Of a stretch of DNA of 64,000 nt, positions 36,189 through 48,600 are shown in pieces (within the stretch, counting starts at the first letter, position 1; each line of letters starts with the position of its first letter). The DNA is taken from the NCBI RefSeq assembly GCF_030864355.1, contig NC_083396.1, forward strand, positions 620,001-684,000. Reading direction: 5' to 3'. The notes below the pieces were generated by a model, which was not told where the DNA came from, made no database searches, and saw nothing but the letters and a program-made list of their open reading frames with translations. The position numbers were made by a program, and so were the translations under genes. The DNA is from Cutaneotrichosporon cavernicola. Lineage: Eukaryota; Basidiomycota; Tremellomycetes; Trichosporonales; Trichosporonaceae.

Positions 36189-38424
36189 ATGGCAGAGGAC
36201 CTGGTCGACAGCGTCACGGATACGCTCCTGGCCGCTGCCACCGCGACGGCAACCTTCATCGCCGAGGCGGCAGCGACAGCCGCAACGGACGAATGGCTCA
36301 CAAACGACAACTCCAGCCTGCCTTTGGGAATGGACGGCAGCGACGTAATACCTGCTCCGTCGTCGGAGGGGTCATATTTCGTTGTAAGTACGGAGTCAAA
36401 GGCAGTGGGTGCTCGGCGTGGACAATCAGCCTGGGGAGGGGTGTGAGCGCGCCGGGGCCGTCACGCCGAGGCCATGGCGGGCTTGGCTGGCAAGGCAAGG
36501 GGTAGGCATTCCCTCGATGAGCCGGGGAGATACACTTCCGCCTCATTTGCGCGTGACCCGCGACGCAATTATGCCACAAACGCACCTGTACATGGACATC
36601 GCTGACTACTGAACACGCTCATCGGACTCATCATCGTGTTGATCGCGTCCGTGCTCAACGCCCTCGGGCTCAACATCACCAAGTTAGACCACCAGAAGCA
36701 GCAGGGTATCCCGAAGCGCCAACGAGCAAAGGAGTACATGCGCCCGCTCTGGCTCGCCGGCATGGGAATATACATGTGAGTAGCGCCAGTCCTGGGCTGG
36801 GCGGGAGCGGCTTGACCCTTGGAGGTCTGACTGGGGTATTGGGCAGTGGCTGACGCCAGCGCATCGCAGTTGTGTGAGTCACAAGCTTCATGACGTCCAA
36901 AGTCACTGACGACAGTCGGTTCACCCCTCGCCCTCCGGTATCTCCGGCCAGACTGGGTTGCTCCGCTTGGCGCGTCAAGCCTCGTGTTCAACTTCCTGTT
37001 CGCGTACTGGCTCGTCGGGACGCGTGAGTTGGAGGAAGATGCAGCTGACACCAGCTGTAACGCAGTCGGATATCCGCGGTACATTATTCATTGTGCTCGG
37101 CGTCATCCTCATCGTCATCTTCTCGAGCATCAACCACGGCCTCAAGCAGGAACTGACCGTTGACGAGTGAGCTACCCCACTGTTCTCTCTAATGCAGACT
37201 TTCCGCGCTCTGGTCGCGCGGCTCTTGGCTCTCGTACTTCTTCGTGCTCATCTTTGCGACGTGGGTCGTCTACCTCGTCGGCGACTTGCTGCACAAAGTC
37301 GCCAAGCAGCGCGCGTCGTTCAGTCCGCTCCCGTCGCCGACGATGGGAAGAGGCTCGCGACCCCTGCCTGCTCTCAACTTCTTCCAACGTGCACTCGCGC
37401 AGTGGCGCGGCTGGGAGAGCATAGTCCTCGGCCACCTCGAGCGACTGCTGCAACGCACGCAGGACGCGCGCGTCCAATGGCTCGAGGGCATCTTCTTCGC
37501 GTCGTGTGGTGGCAGCCTCGCGGGCCTGTGTCTCGTCTTCACCAAGGCCATCGTCAAGATCATGTGGGGAGATGGACATCCTGTCAGTGGGACAGCGAGA
37601 TTTCGTGAAAGTGTGGACAGGCCGCTGACAGCAGCTCTTCCACTTCTCCGCAATCATGACGCTCATCCTCCTCATCGGCACTGCAGTTCTCCAGATCGTG
37701 TGTCTGAACAGCGCGCTGCGGTGTGCAGACACCGTCGTGGTCGTCCCGCTCTTCTACGCCGGCTACACCGTGTTTGGGTGAGTGGTGACATCCATCGTGG
37801 CTGCTCTTTGCGAGCTGCTGTGTCTCCTGGGCTCACTCTAGCTTCATCAACGCTCTTATCTTCTACGACCAAGCCGGTTCATACACGCGCTGGGTTCTCG
37901 TCATGGTTTTCGTCTCGATTGGCGTGCTCATCGGCGGCGTTATCCTCCTCTCCACCAAGCCTGAGGACTCTGAACCATCCGACGAAAGCAACACGGATCC
38001 CGCGATCCGGATGCGCCCTGGCACTTCGCGCCCACCACTTGCGCGGAGCGGCGCGGCGATGGGCGCCAGCGGCGCGAGAACGTTAGACGATACGCGGAAA
38101 CCAAGCGAGGACCACCCACAGGAGGTTGTGTGGGACCTTGGTGAGGACAGCGACGACGAGGACGCGAACGCGAACGCGAACGACAGGCTTGTGAAGGAGG
38201 CGGAGGAGCGGAAAGAAGAGCCTGACAGTGACGAGGACGAGGACGAGGGCCGGGGCGTCGGAGGAACAAAGGAGAGCCGTGGAGAGCGCGGTGGCCTGCT
38301 GCTCCAGACGGATGAGGATGATATGGAGGACAGGATTAGCCCGCGGCCCCCGCCCCGGCGACTGCCTTCCAAGGTTGACGAGGATGAGGCTGAGACATTC
38401 GGCCCGTGGACCAGCGGGCGTTAA
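36189..38424 (+). CDS. NIPA-family magnesium transporter
   Basis: Multi-pass membrane protein of the NIPA (DUF803) family, predicted to move Mg2+ across plasma or endosomal membranes. Eight exons (36189-36383, 36615-36775, 36860-36873, 36916-37023, 37055-37166, 37198-37582, 37632-37777, 37842-38424) give 567 aa. TM1 is TLIGLIIVLIASVLNALGLN. Then come YIASQLFGSPLALRYLRPDW and VAPLGASSLVFNFLFAYWLV, TLFIVLGVILIVIFSSINHG, LSYFFVLIFATWVVYLVGDL, AIMTLILLIGTAVLQIVCLN, DTVVVVPLFYAGYTVFG and WVLVMVFVSIGVLIGGVILL. A 150-aa acidic cytosolic tail follows. Exon 3 is 14 nt. No AG exists where intron 1 must end; the frame requires ...CTGAAC|ACG, a GT-AC intron or a base error. Confidence 0.85.
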
Positions 38425-39182
38425 TGATGCGGTGGTGGCGGTGGAGGACGTCCCCGTGACCCAACTAGAGGACACGATGGGTCCCCAGGCTGCGCGCCAG
38501 CATACAGCGATACCTAATGCGTGGATAGATGTACCAATATTGTTCATTCACAATGGTTGAACTCGGACCAAAGTTGATGGGACCCCTGCTGGGGCTCAGA
38601 CACTCGCACAGACGTTGTGCAAGGGCGGTGGCCAGCGGACGATCTCACTCTCTCACTCTGCTTTGAGACTGTCCAAGTTGATACTCGAGTAGAGGCTCAA
38701 GATCGATCAAGCGATAGAGGCGAGGGTTGAGCCCTGGGTTAACTTGAGGGGCCAACAGAAAAGCCTCCGGCTAAACCAGAAATCACGCGCGCGGGGACCG
38801 CACTAACTCCAGAGCCACCATCACTTGCCCAGCCGCATTCATGTCGCTGTAAGTAGGGATCACCGCACGCCGCCGCGGCCGCATAGCCCACTTGGTCCAC
38901 CTGGCACTGGCATGCCTGACATTGAGCATGACCAGTGAATTTCAAGAGGCATGCCACAACGATGCCGAGATGAACACGGCTCGGCAGCTTGGGGACCCCA
39001 GACAAACTCCACCAAAAGGAGCCGAGCGTCACCGGCCCAAGTTCCGGTCCGAGGTCGGCTACTCCACCAGCCCAGCCCAACCAGTCCCGCCCTCCAGCCT
39101 GATTTCCGTTTCTGCACTTTGTATCCATCCTCTCAATCACTACTCACCTCTCAATCACTACTCACCTCACGACTCACTCAGC
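38425..39182. other. Intergenic, upstream of isovaleryl-CoA dehydrogenase
   Basis: Promoter region of the next gene. An open frame across 38892-39182 continues into the dehydrogenase frame, but the mitochondrial presequence starts at the ATG at 39183. A short direct repeat of TCAATCACTACTCACC lies at about 39134-39166. Confidence 0.45.
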
Positions 39183-40697
39183 ATGCTTCGCACCGCCATC
39201 CGCCCCGCTTCGCGTGTCCAGCGCGTCCTCGCCGCGCGCACGTTCACGTCGTACAACATCCCTGTCGCGGGCCTCACGCCCGAGCAGGAGGAGTTCCGCG
39301 AGACCGTGCACAACTTTGCGCAGAAGGAGATTGCGCCTCGCGCGGCTGAGATTGACCGCAAGAACAAGCTGCCAGAGGACCTGTTCCCCAAGATGGGTGA
39401 CATGGGCCTGCTTGGTGTTACGGTGCCCGAGGAGTTTGGCGGTCTCGCTCTGGGTTACACCGAGCACACGATTGCGATGGAGGAGATTTCGCGCGCGAGC
39501 GCAAGTGTCGGCCTGTCGTACGGCGTGAGTGGATTATGGCAGGGATCTGGGATAGGAGGTGGTTGGGGAGGCGGTGGTGGGGACGATAGGAACGTAGCTT
39601 CGGAACGAGCTCTATTCTATTCACGCTTCGCCCCCCAGCCTCAGCCTGACGCCACGGATCGCGACCCTCTCTCACTGAGCTGCGCTAACCCCAGGCCCAC
39701 TCCAACCTCATGGTCAACCAGCTCACGCGCAACGGTACCCGTGAGCAGAAGGAGAAGTACCTCCCCAAGCTCCTTTCCGGCGAGCACATTGGCTCTCTGG
39801 CCATGTCCGAGCCTGGAGCCGGTTCCGACGTTGTGAGCATGCGCACCAAGGCGATCCTCGATGGCGACAAGTACGTCTTCAACGGTTCCAAGGCGTGGAT
39901 CACCAACTCGCCCGTCGCGTCCACGTTCCTCATCTACGCCAAGAGCGACCCCGAGGTCAAGCCCTCCAAGGGCATTACTGCATTCCTCGTCGAGCGCGGG
40001 TACAAGGGCTTCTCGGTCGGCGAGCCCCTCGACAAGTTTGGCATGCGTGGCTCGCCTACCGCCGAGCTCTTCTTTGACAACATGGAGGTCCCGGCTGAGA
40101 ACGTCATCGGCGGCGTTGGCAAGGGTGCCTCCGTGCTCATGAGCGGCCTCGACTATGAGCGTCTCGTGCTCTCGGGTGGTCCCCTTGGTATCATGCAGTC
40201 GGCACTTGACATGGCGCTCGAGTACTCGCACGAGCGCAAGCAGTTCGGCCAGCCTATCGCCTCCTTCCAGCTCATGCAGGGCATGATTGCCGGTGAGTCT
40301 AGACGACAAAGGCGATGGCAGATGGCAACCCAAGGAGGGCACAGCCGCAATTCAGCTAGCTCTTCGCTCCACTCGGTAGCTGACCCCAGACATGTACACC
40401 AAGCTCTCGGCCTCGCGCGCGTACGTCTACGCCGTCGCTCGCGCCGCCGACGCCGGCAAGGTGTCGCGTGAGGACTGTGCCGGTGCCATCCTCTTCTCGT
40501 CGGACCGTGCGGTCGAGGTCACAAACGACGCGCAGCAGATCTTTGGCGGAAACGGCTACATCAACGAGTACGAGGTTGGGCGCCTGCTCCGTGACGCGCG
40601 CCTGTACACTGTCGGTGCGGGTACCCAGGAGATCCGCCGTGGGCTCATTGGGCGCATGTTCAACGAGGCGTTTGCCAAGGGGCTCGACCACCTCTAA
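39183..40697 (+). CDS. ivd: Isovaleryl-CoA dehydrogenase, mitochondrial
   Basis: FAD flavoprotein of the matrix, oxidising isovaleryl-CoA to 3-methylcrotonyl-CoA in leucine breakdown, with electrons passed to ETF. Exons 39183-39524, 39695-40292 and 40390-40697 give 415 aa. An Arg-rich presequence ([20 protein letters not shown]) precedes the acyl-CoA dehydrogenase fold: [59 protein letters not shown]. The catalytic glutamate lies in [16 protein letters not shown] (about E269); this position separates isovaleryl-CoA from other acyl-CoA dehydrogenases. [20 protein letters not shown] and [13 protein letters not shown] close the protein. Confidence 0.96.
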
Positions 40698-41729
40698 ACA
40701 TCTAAACATCTAAAAGCGTGGTAGCGAGTGCAGGATAGAGGCGAGGCGTTGTACGCATGCATGTTTGGTTCTGACCGTTTCGTTCCTGGCAGATGTGATA
40801 CGGCTGAACTCGTGGAATCGCATTCTAGGCGCCAAGCTCGTAGAACACTTGGTTGTACTCTTTTTTTTCTACGCCCTCAGGACACACCCAACTCGCCTCG
40901 TCGTGTTCCAGGATTCCAGAACCCAGTTGGCTTGGCATCGTCGCCGAGATCTCATTCCAACCGGATTTCCTGAGCCAGCGCACGGCGACTTTGACAACTC
41001 GAGAGGTCACCGTTGGCCAAATCGCCGACCTTTGCGCCCAGCGTCTCAATGCTTTCGAGGGCTGCGCTGAGAGGGATGCCTGCTGGAGGTGCATCTGGGA
41101 ATCAACTGGGAACCATCGAACCATGCCAAGGTGCGCCGATGTCTGGTACCAAACTGGTTCCACAGAAGCTGGCGCCGAGCTACGGAAGCGAGGATCTGTA
41201 GCCAAGTCACACACCGGGAACCGCGGCCAGTCAGACGATGAGCGAGCATGAGGGGGGCGGCACGGACGCCCGGGGTACACGACCAGGGAACAGTGTAGCT
41301 GCGCAGCAAGAGGAATGAGAGGGACGAGGACATGTCAGATCTATGTGCAAGCGAAGCCCTGTCCAGTCGATGTCGATACTCTGGCAATAGACGTCTGTTG
41401 CCAAGCAGACAGGCTTGGAGGGGTGTCACCTCGCTTCGCAAAGGTCCGTGCCAATCGTGCCTTTGCTGCACGACGTCATCTCAATCGACAATATTTATGA
41501 AGTTCGGGCACGTGTCGGCCAAAATAATGTTGGTTCGGCGACATGGTTGGCTCATCGCACTCTTCGGCCGTTGGACAAGTGGTTGCTGACACGGCATGTT
41601 GCCTGAAAGAGGACGACGAGGACGAGGACGAGGACCTTGCGGCTCAAGTCTGGCCCTTTGCAGCGTGCTGCTCAAGATCTGCCCTGTCTCTCCTGACTTT
41701 GTGACATGCGGAGCTGCGCCAGGCGTTTA

Positions 41730-41738
41730 ATCTGATAA
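41730..41738 (+). promoter_or_regulatory. GATA-type iron-responsive site, ATCTGATAA
   Basis: The nonamer exactly fits ATCWGATAA, the consensus bound by fungal iron-sensing GATA repressors (Fep1, SreA, Urbs1 type). It lies 190 bp before a siderophore-transporter start codon, where iron repression is expected. Single occurrence; function inferred. Confidence 0.65.
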
Positions 41739-41879
41739 GGGTTTGGGCCAAAAATTCATGCCGTACCGGCGGTCATGTGCCGCAGGACAACAAAACATTT
41801 CCGCGCCCTCTCGGGGCCTGGCTTCTGTGTCTTGAGGCCGTATGACACAGGTCTACCGTTGCCCGTAGCTTGGAACCAT

Positions 41880-41885
41880 TATAAA
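41880..41885 (+). promoter_or_regulatory. TATA box
   Basis: TATAAA, 43 bp upstream of the siderophore-transporter ATG, so the 5' leader would be very short. Confidence 0.5.
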
Positions 41886-41927
41886 GGTCCAAGGCCCCAT
41901 CTCACTCTCCATTTCTTCACCTTCACC

Positions 41928-43875
41928 ATGAACCACTCCGATCACGAGGAGAAGGAGGCCGGCCTGGCGGCCGCCTACCCTGAGAGCCCGCACGGAAACG
42001 CGTACCCCGCAGCCAACACAGCAGACCGCGACGAAGACAGGATGAGCTATGCGGACACAGTCGTGAGCGACTCGAACTTTAAGCCGATGGGAGTCCTCAA
42101 GGTCGAGGCGGCCGAGGCGTTCTGGAACCACAAGACCAAATGGATCCTCTTCGGCTCGTAAGTGGTATCTATCCGGTAGAACTGACCATAGCCTACTCCT
42201 CGCAGCATACGTCTACTCGCTGGATGGCATGACGACGTACCTGTACAATGCCGCTGCGTGGTCCGAGTTTGGCCTACACTCGAGCCTGGGCAGAGTCCAG
42301 ACTGCAAACTCGATCATCATCGCGGTTGGCAAGCCGTTCTGGGCCAAGCTGTCAGACGCATACGGTCGCGGCGAAGCGTTCCTCGGCCTCGCCATCCTCT
42401 ACGGTGTCGGGTACGCTGTTATTGCCGGTGCGCAAGGAGCGGGGGCCATGTACGCCGGACAGGTCATTTACACGCTCGGATACACGGGTCTCCAGATCCT
42501 TCTCCAGATCATCGTTGCCGACCTCACCACCCTGCGCTGGCGTGCCCTCGTCAACAGTATTCTCACCGTGTGGTTCATCTTGAACGCGTTCGTGGCTGCC
42601 GAGATCTCGGCACGCGTCACCAACTGGCGCTGGGGATACGGCATGTTTGCAATCTTGATGCCTGCAACCCTGCTACCAGTCATCATCTCCTTGCTCTGGG
42701 CACAGTGGAAGGGCAAGAAGATCCTCAAAGAGCGCGGGGTGCAGGCGGTCAAGGAGCCTCCCATGGCGCGTTTGAAGCGCGCCCTCATTGAGATGGACTT
42801 TGTCGGTCTCCTTCTACTCGGCATGTCACTCGCCCTCATTCTCCTCACCTTTGCTTTAGTTTACAAGGCGAATGGCAAGTGGAAGAACCCCAGCATGATC
42901 GCAATGCTTGTCGTCGGCTGTATCCTCTTCCCAATCTTCCTGGCGTACGAGTGGAAGGTCCCTGCGCGTCCCGTCTTTCCCATGCGCTGGTTCCGCCGCC
43001 TCCCCATCTTCGGCGCCTGCCTCATCGGTTTCCTTGACTTTGTCTCCTTCTACCTCCAGTTTACCTACCTCTACTCGTGAGTTTCTCACTTTGGCAGCAC
43101 CAGCTAATCCTTCAGGTTTGCATCGGTGACGGTCGACTGGGCCAAGCCACAGCACCTCACTTACTTCACGTACACTCAGACGCTGTGTCTGACATTCTTT
43201 GGCATCTGTGCCGGCGCGTTCATGGCCTGGACGCGTCGCTTCAAATGGATGATCACTGTTGGTCTCTGCATCCGCCTCCTCGGCTGTGGACTTATGCTCC
43301 ACGCCCGCGGCCCCAGTGGCAACATGGCCTCTCTCGTCATGTGCCAGGTCCTCCAAGGCATCGGCGGCGGTATTGCCCACACTGCCATGATTGTGGCCGC
43401 CCAGGCCTCCGTCTCGCACATTGATGTCGCGACCGTCACGGCCGTCGTCCTGCTCCTTACCGAGGTTGGTAACTCTGTCGGCTCGGCCGCGGCCACCGGT
43501 CTTTGGCAGGAATACATGCCCGGCGAGCTGGCCACCTTTGTCCCGACCAACAACCAGACCCTTCTTACCGAGCTCTTCGGCGACATGACCTCGATTGTTG
43601 CCCTGCCCCCGGGAGACCCGATCAAGCTCGGTGCCATCACTGCCTACGAGCACATGATGCACCGCCTCGTTGTTGGCGCCACTGTCGTTGCCATCTTCCC
43701 CATCATCGTGTCGATCTTTATGATCAAGGACATCCGCCTCACCGACGCCCAGAACGCCTACGACGGCAAGGACCTCGAGGGCAAGCCGGTCGAGGAGGCC
43801 GACGAACTCTACCAGATCGAGAAGGAGGAGATGGCCCACCGCATCAACCGGCACTCCTCTGCCACTGCTGCTTAA
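41928..43875 (+). CDS. Siderophore-iron transporter, MFS (SIT/ARN family)
   Basis: Proton symporter of ferric siderophores at the plasma membrane or endosomes. Exons 41928-42157, 42192-43076 and 43116-43875 give 624 aa. A charged 60-aa N-terminus leads to YVYSLDGMTTYLYNAAAWSE (helix 1), KPFWAKLSDAYGRGEAF (the MFS motif A loop), LQILLQIIVADLTTLRWRAL and NWRWGYGMFAILMP. These are the standard SIT landmarks. The second half has FLDFVSFYLQFTYLYS, VLQGIGGGIAHTAMIVAAQA and TEVGNSVGSAAATGLWQEYM, with an extracellular loop before the last helix. The upstream ATCTGATAA box fits iron repression. Confidence 0.93.
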
Positions 43876-44015
43876 AGCAACTAATACATGTATTATAGGC
43901 TATTCTGCATCTACTTAATACGAGCCTGGCTTCGTTTGAGCGGTTGGGGATGACGATGGGAAAGCCACGTCCACCTTTCTGAATTGTTTCGAATTGAAAT
44001 TTACGTAAGCAACCA

Positions 44016-44104
44016 GGCCACTTAGCTCAGCTGGTTAGAGCGCATGCTTAACACGTGACTTCGAGTTACGCATGAGGTCGGCGGTTCGATCCCGCCAGAG
44101 GTCA
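44016..44104 (+). tRNA. tRNA-Val(AAC), with a 15-nt intron
   Basis: Cloverleaf by eye: acceptor GGCCACT/AGAGGTC, D arm GCTC...GAGC, anticodon stem CATGC/GCATG with loop TTAACAC (anticodon 44050-44052), T arm GGCGG-TTCGATC-CCGCC, discriminator A. The intron (44054-44068) sits one base after the anticodon, the standard nuclear position. The B box GGTTCGATCCC is perfect. The acceptor stem has one A-A mismatch (fifth pair) and one G-U pair. Confidence 0.85.
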
Positions 44105-44836
44105 GTTCTTTTTGGTCTACTCATGGTTGAATTGTGGCTGTGTCCTTTCGTCTAGAACTGACGAGAGCGCGGCCATCAAGATCAATGGACCGCAGACGGC
44201 TTGGGAAACTCTTGTTTATTTTCCCTCTCACTTCCTTGTTGTAAGCAGGTTCTGGACCTGCTCCTGTACATGCCGTCCGTCACGTCGCGGATGTGCATCA
44301 CATGGACCTCTGAACCAACTCAAAGAGAGCCCATTGTCCTAGAACGTCGACTGCCCCTCACTAGATCTGTTCTGTGCATCCTGTTAGTGATTCACTAACA
44401 GTCGAGTGCATTTGCCAGTGTTTCACTCACGGCCCAGTGCATTCCCACCGCAGCCTCTATGCCACTACTAGTGCCTTCGATATGGTCACTTGGAGAGACC
44501 CGCTCATAGCAACAATGACCAAATTTGCATTCCAAGAAGCACAGCACAAGATGCTGGCAACAGACAAGCTGATGAAGGACCACAACAAATCCACTACAAC
44601 AAACCCAGACATGTCTCAATGGAAAATGACAAATAAAACAGATCAACCCGTGGAGGTGGACGGGTATGACTAAACGAGTGTGTTTGAGAGGCGGACAATG
44701 CGGAAGAGGACATGATGATAAAGGCGCCTGTAGTGCGCGATGAGCTGGCTGAGGTTAGAGACAGTTATGGAAGGAAAGAACTCTCACAATTGGGGCTTAG
44801 AGGTGCCTGGCGCGAGACCCAGAAACGCTGCGGTGA

Positions 44837-45615
44837 CTACGAATGGGACCAGAGGAGGAGCTGTTGGTGATGTCGGCTCCGAACTGACGCGTCGAGGTAG
44901 GCATCGATACGACGCGGCGGGTGTACGGAGCAGAGCGTCCAGTGGGCGTTGGGGTCGTGGGGTTGGAGGAAGACATGGGGATCTCGGAGAGGGGGGTCGT
45001 GGAGTTGGAGGTCGAATGACGACGAGCGGACCGACGGTAAGGGGGGGGACGAGTAGGGACTGTTCGAGGGTTCGAAAAAGTCGCGCTGTTCAGTGGGAGT
45101 CATGGGCGTGTCGGGAGTGTCAATCCAAATGGGAATCTCCTCGATGTTGAGGACCGTGAACGACTTGGGGATGGATGGGGGAGACGAGGGCGGAGTGCGG
45201 GGGCTCAGTACTTCGAGAAGGTACGAGGTGGCAGTACGACCAGGGGAGAGCTTGGGAGTGTTCCAGTGGGGAGTGATCCAGACGGTCCATTCGAGACCGT
45301 CACGTGAGCGGTTGAGCCGGGCCGACAGCACGCCGTTTTCCGCGTTGGTTCGGTCGGACAGAGGCGTACGGGGCAAGCTCGAGTTGACGAGTTCCTCCAT
45401 CTTCTTGTGGTAGAGAGAGGGGTTGAACGGGTTGACGTTTTCATTGAGTCGGTCAAAGTTGGTAAAGCTGCCAAATTCCGTCGAGAAACCATCGCTACCT
45501 GCCGTTAGTGGGGCATTTGAGTTGACTCACCATTGTGGTAAACGTCGATACCGTTGTCGTTGAAGCCACCAAGGCGGTAGAAGCCAGCGGGGAGTGCGAT
45601 GGTCAAGTCAGACAT
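44837..45615 (-). CDS. Hypothetical protein, 248 aa
   Basis: Unrecognised. Exons 45531-45615 and 44837-45498 join in frame; the intron has a GTGAGT donor and a CTAAC branch just before GGCAG. It begins MSDLTIALPAGFYRLGGFND and continues STEFGSFTNFDRLNENVNPF and LEWTVWITPHWNTPKLSPG. A Pro/Ser-rich middle (SPRTPPSSPPSIPKSF) and a Pro/His-rich C-terminus follow. No signal peptide, membrane helix or known motif seen. SP/TP sites suggest phosphorylation. The 5' flank (about 45655-45735) has degenerate GTGTTGGCGG-type repeats. Neighbours give no functional hint. Confidence 0.6.
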
Positions 45616-48600
45616 TGCGAGGTCGGTTGATGGGAATATGGAGCAGGTAGGTTGGGGGAGTGTGTGGCGATACAAGTGTGTTGGCGGAGTGTTTGCGACA
45701 GAGGTGTGTTGGCGGAAGTGTTTGGCGGAAAAGGACACTCAAGACGACTGCACAAGCGGTCGGAGGCGCTCACGGTGGAGGGGATGGAGATGAGACGTAT
45801 TGTCTGGGGATTGGGAATGAGTATGTGCAAAGAGGGAGATGAGAGTATGTGCAACGAGGGAGATGAGAGGGGTTGAGGGGTTGAGGTGAGGTCGATGGTC
45901 AGTTGTTGGCAGCGGTTGGATGTTGAAGGATAGGAAAACCAGCAGCAATGCCATTCTCCTTATATTACTCTCGAATGGCAAGCACAGCGCTTGGGAGAGC
46001 GGGCGCTGCCTGCTGCCAACGGTGGGCCCAAGTCTCCAGGTCGTCCATAGCTCTGTAACCCAGTAGCCCAGTGGAGGCCAGTGCGCGCCAACGACGACAT
46101 CCACACAAACGCCTCGCCCAACAGCGGCGATGGGCACCTGAAGGGTTGATGTGTTTGTTTGAGCGGCCAATCGACCCTGTTGATCTGAGCCACGCTAGGC
46201 CGCGTTGTCTCCCAAAAGCCATCAGTCGCGTGAATCTTATGTCCATTATTCCCAGCTCTGCATGCACGGCACTGTGCCAATTAATGCCCCATTCTCTTGC
46301 TCCTGCTTCAGTCCAGCATTTGACGCAATTTCTGAGTGTAGGCGCTTATCTAATCGCTCGCCCCGTGACCCGGCTCTAATCGCGCTAGAACTTGCTTGAT
46401 CTCACACGGGCCGATGGAAGCGTACTGTGAGCCGCGTATTCGCTTGGCGCCACTGCATCACCGTGAGCTTCTCGCCCTGTTACTGTAACGCTTGTATCTG
46501 CCAACCATCTCCGCCTGCGATGTACGCGGAGATGGCGGGCGCTTGGGCCCGCGGTAGATCTCACTCTGATAGTTGTCGGAACTAAAAACCTAATAATTGT
46601 GAGCCCGCGCGGAATGAGGAAAGATGGAGGCCCAGGCGGCTGTCTGCGAGGTTCTCCTGATACAAAGGCTTGTCTGAGGCTTGCGGTATCCGAGCATGTG
46701 AGCGGAAGTTCAGCGCGGAGGCGTTTCAGATGATCGTCAGTCTTGTGGTGGCTTCGGAATTGATGACGTCCGCGATATGAATGGCACGGAGGATAGGTCA
46801 TGTCTTGCTGGTGGGGAGACGAGGAGCTCAGCAGGTGCTCCATGCTGACCCAGTCCGGCCTGGGACAATGTCAAGTTCACCCAAGTCTGTGACATGATGT
46901 GACCCGGCTTGGTCGATGATGCAGGGTGTTGTCAATGGCATTGTACAAGTCTGGCCATCATTCCTCGCCGCCCCTCTCATTTCAAGAACCTGCACGATAC
47001 GCTGAGATGTGCTTCCCAGCTACCCTAAGTCTCCCCGATGCGTTCGTCAATATGCGCGACACCCTCGCCGAACTACGCTTCGCCGGTCTGGCTCCACTTC
47101 CACTTCCCTACACCTCTCTTGCTATACCATCCCTCGTCCCTGGCCGTGGGTCGCCTCCTTAGGTGCCCTCCGGCATACCGATAAGGTTGGTCCTAGCACA
47201 AGGTATGCAGAAGCATACAGGCATGTGAGTGAGGGGCGTATCGGTGGCGTTAGTGTCTCTGGGGGTACTGAGAGGAGTCCGACCAGGTCGGGCCCGAGCG
47301 AGTTAGGATGCAACTGACCACAGATCCAGCATGATAACGGGTACCGGGTCAGTATGGTCTTTCTGGGCCCCAGCTAGGTAGGCTTGTGAATAGAACCCTC
47401 GTGGAATGTGCCTCACTATGTATCAGCAGGAGTCGGGCTGCGAGTGTGCTGCAGGAGGAACTTGGTGCTTAGAGCTGAAGCATCTGTATCCCCGTACCGT
47501 ACGTACCCTTCTCTCGACAGCTCCTGGTACGATGGTGGGCATACACAAAACAACGCCTGTCCGCTCTCACGTCCGGAGGTGTCCTAAGAGAGCGTTCCGC
47601 TGAAGCACACTTACGCCAGCGATTCCACCAGCCCAGGGCTGCTCACAACGGCGAGGATGCTCCCCCCTGCAGGAGCTCGTGGCCGCCTGGTGACGCGGAA
47701 CCAAGCTGCGTGAGTCAGGTACATCCTGCACAGAGAAGCTTCACGCAGAGGCTTGGGTGGAGGAGCATTTGCCGTCGCTCGCGTCTTTGCTGGAAGAGCG
47801 ACATTCGGAACGCCGAACCTCCTGCCCCTATGCGACATGGAGACGGGAGTGCAACAGCTATGCTCTGAACACGGTTCCTTGACAAGGTACTTGTGGGCGG
47901 TGTGCGTCCGCTTGAGCAAACTCAGAGGAGGCGGCTCCCAATCTTTCTTGATGAGGCTTACACCATAGTCTGTCAGCTAGGCCAAGTGGTGGATTCACTA
48001 CGAGCACTTCTGGCTGCTCAGGTACCTTGACTGCACAGGGGCCCGGTAGGTCACCGGCATCTTCTTGAGGTGAGCTTTCGTCGTTGGTATAGCACTTGAC
48101 CTTCAGCGTGAGCGGCCAGTATCGCGACTGAAGGTGGTAGCATGTGATGCCATGCCGCCTTCAGCGAAACGACATAGCTGTCCCAAGGATCCGGTGTCAG
48201 AATGGCCGATGGCGAGGAGTGGGGATCAAGAAGAGGATGACCAGCTCAACAAAATAAAGGGTGGCGTCAGTTGTTCTGTCAACTGAGGCACGCCCAGTCT
48301 ACTCGTCAGGTGATGCACCCTCAGCGGAAGGCTACCCGTTAACGCAACGGGGATGTGAGAACACCATGTAGGCCGGAAGTGAGAAGGTCAGAGGGTCAGG
48401 GCAGGGATGATCGGAGGTGAGACGCAAGCTGATGAGCTGACAGAAACTCCACTGACCTTTGATATTGACATTTCCCATTACCTGGTTCGACTTGCAGTAG
48501 ACGCAGCAAACTCGCCTATCGCCGAATTGGATTTGGGCGATTGATGGGGTCCACCAGGTCCTCTGGCATTCGAATCGCCATCACACATTGCGGCTCCCTT

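Larger units (their letters stand above)
40698..41927. other. Intergenic, promoter side of the siderophore transporter
   Basis: No gene recognised in 1.2 kb. The right end carries the iron-regulatory GATA site and TATA box annotated separately. An open minus-strand frame at 40825-41280 looks random. Confidence 0.45.

Noticed and set aside
42856..43854. 332-aa minus-strand open frame
   Set aside because: Antisense to the siderophore transporter.
46385..46843. 152-aa minus-strand frame as a gene
   Set aside because: Arg/Ser-rich composition, no splice partners and no family resemblance.
47611..48130. Possible degraded retroelement or peptide-coding DNA on the minus strand
   Set aside because: The frames read somewhat protein-like, but no reverse transcriptase, integrase or zinc-knuckle motif or repeat ends could be found.
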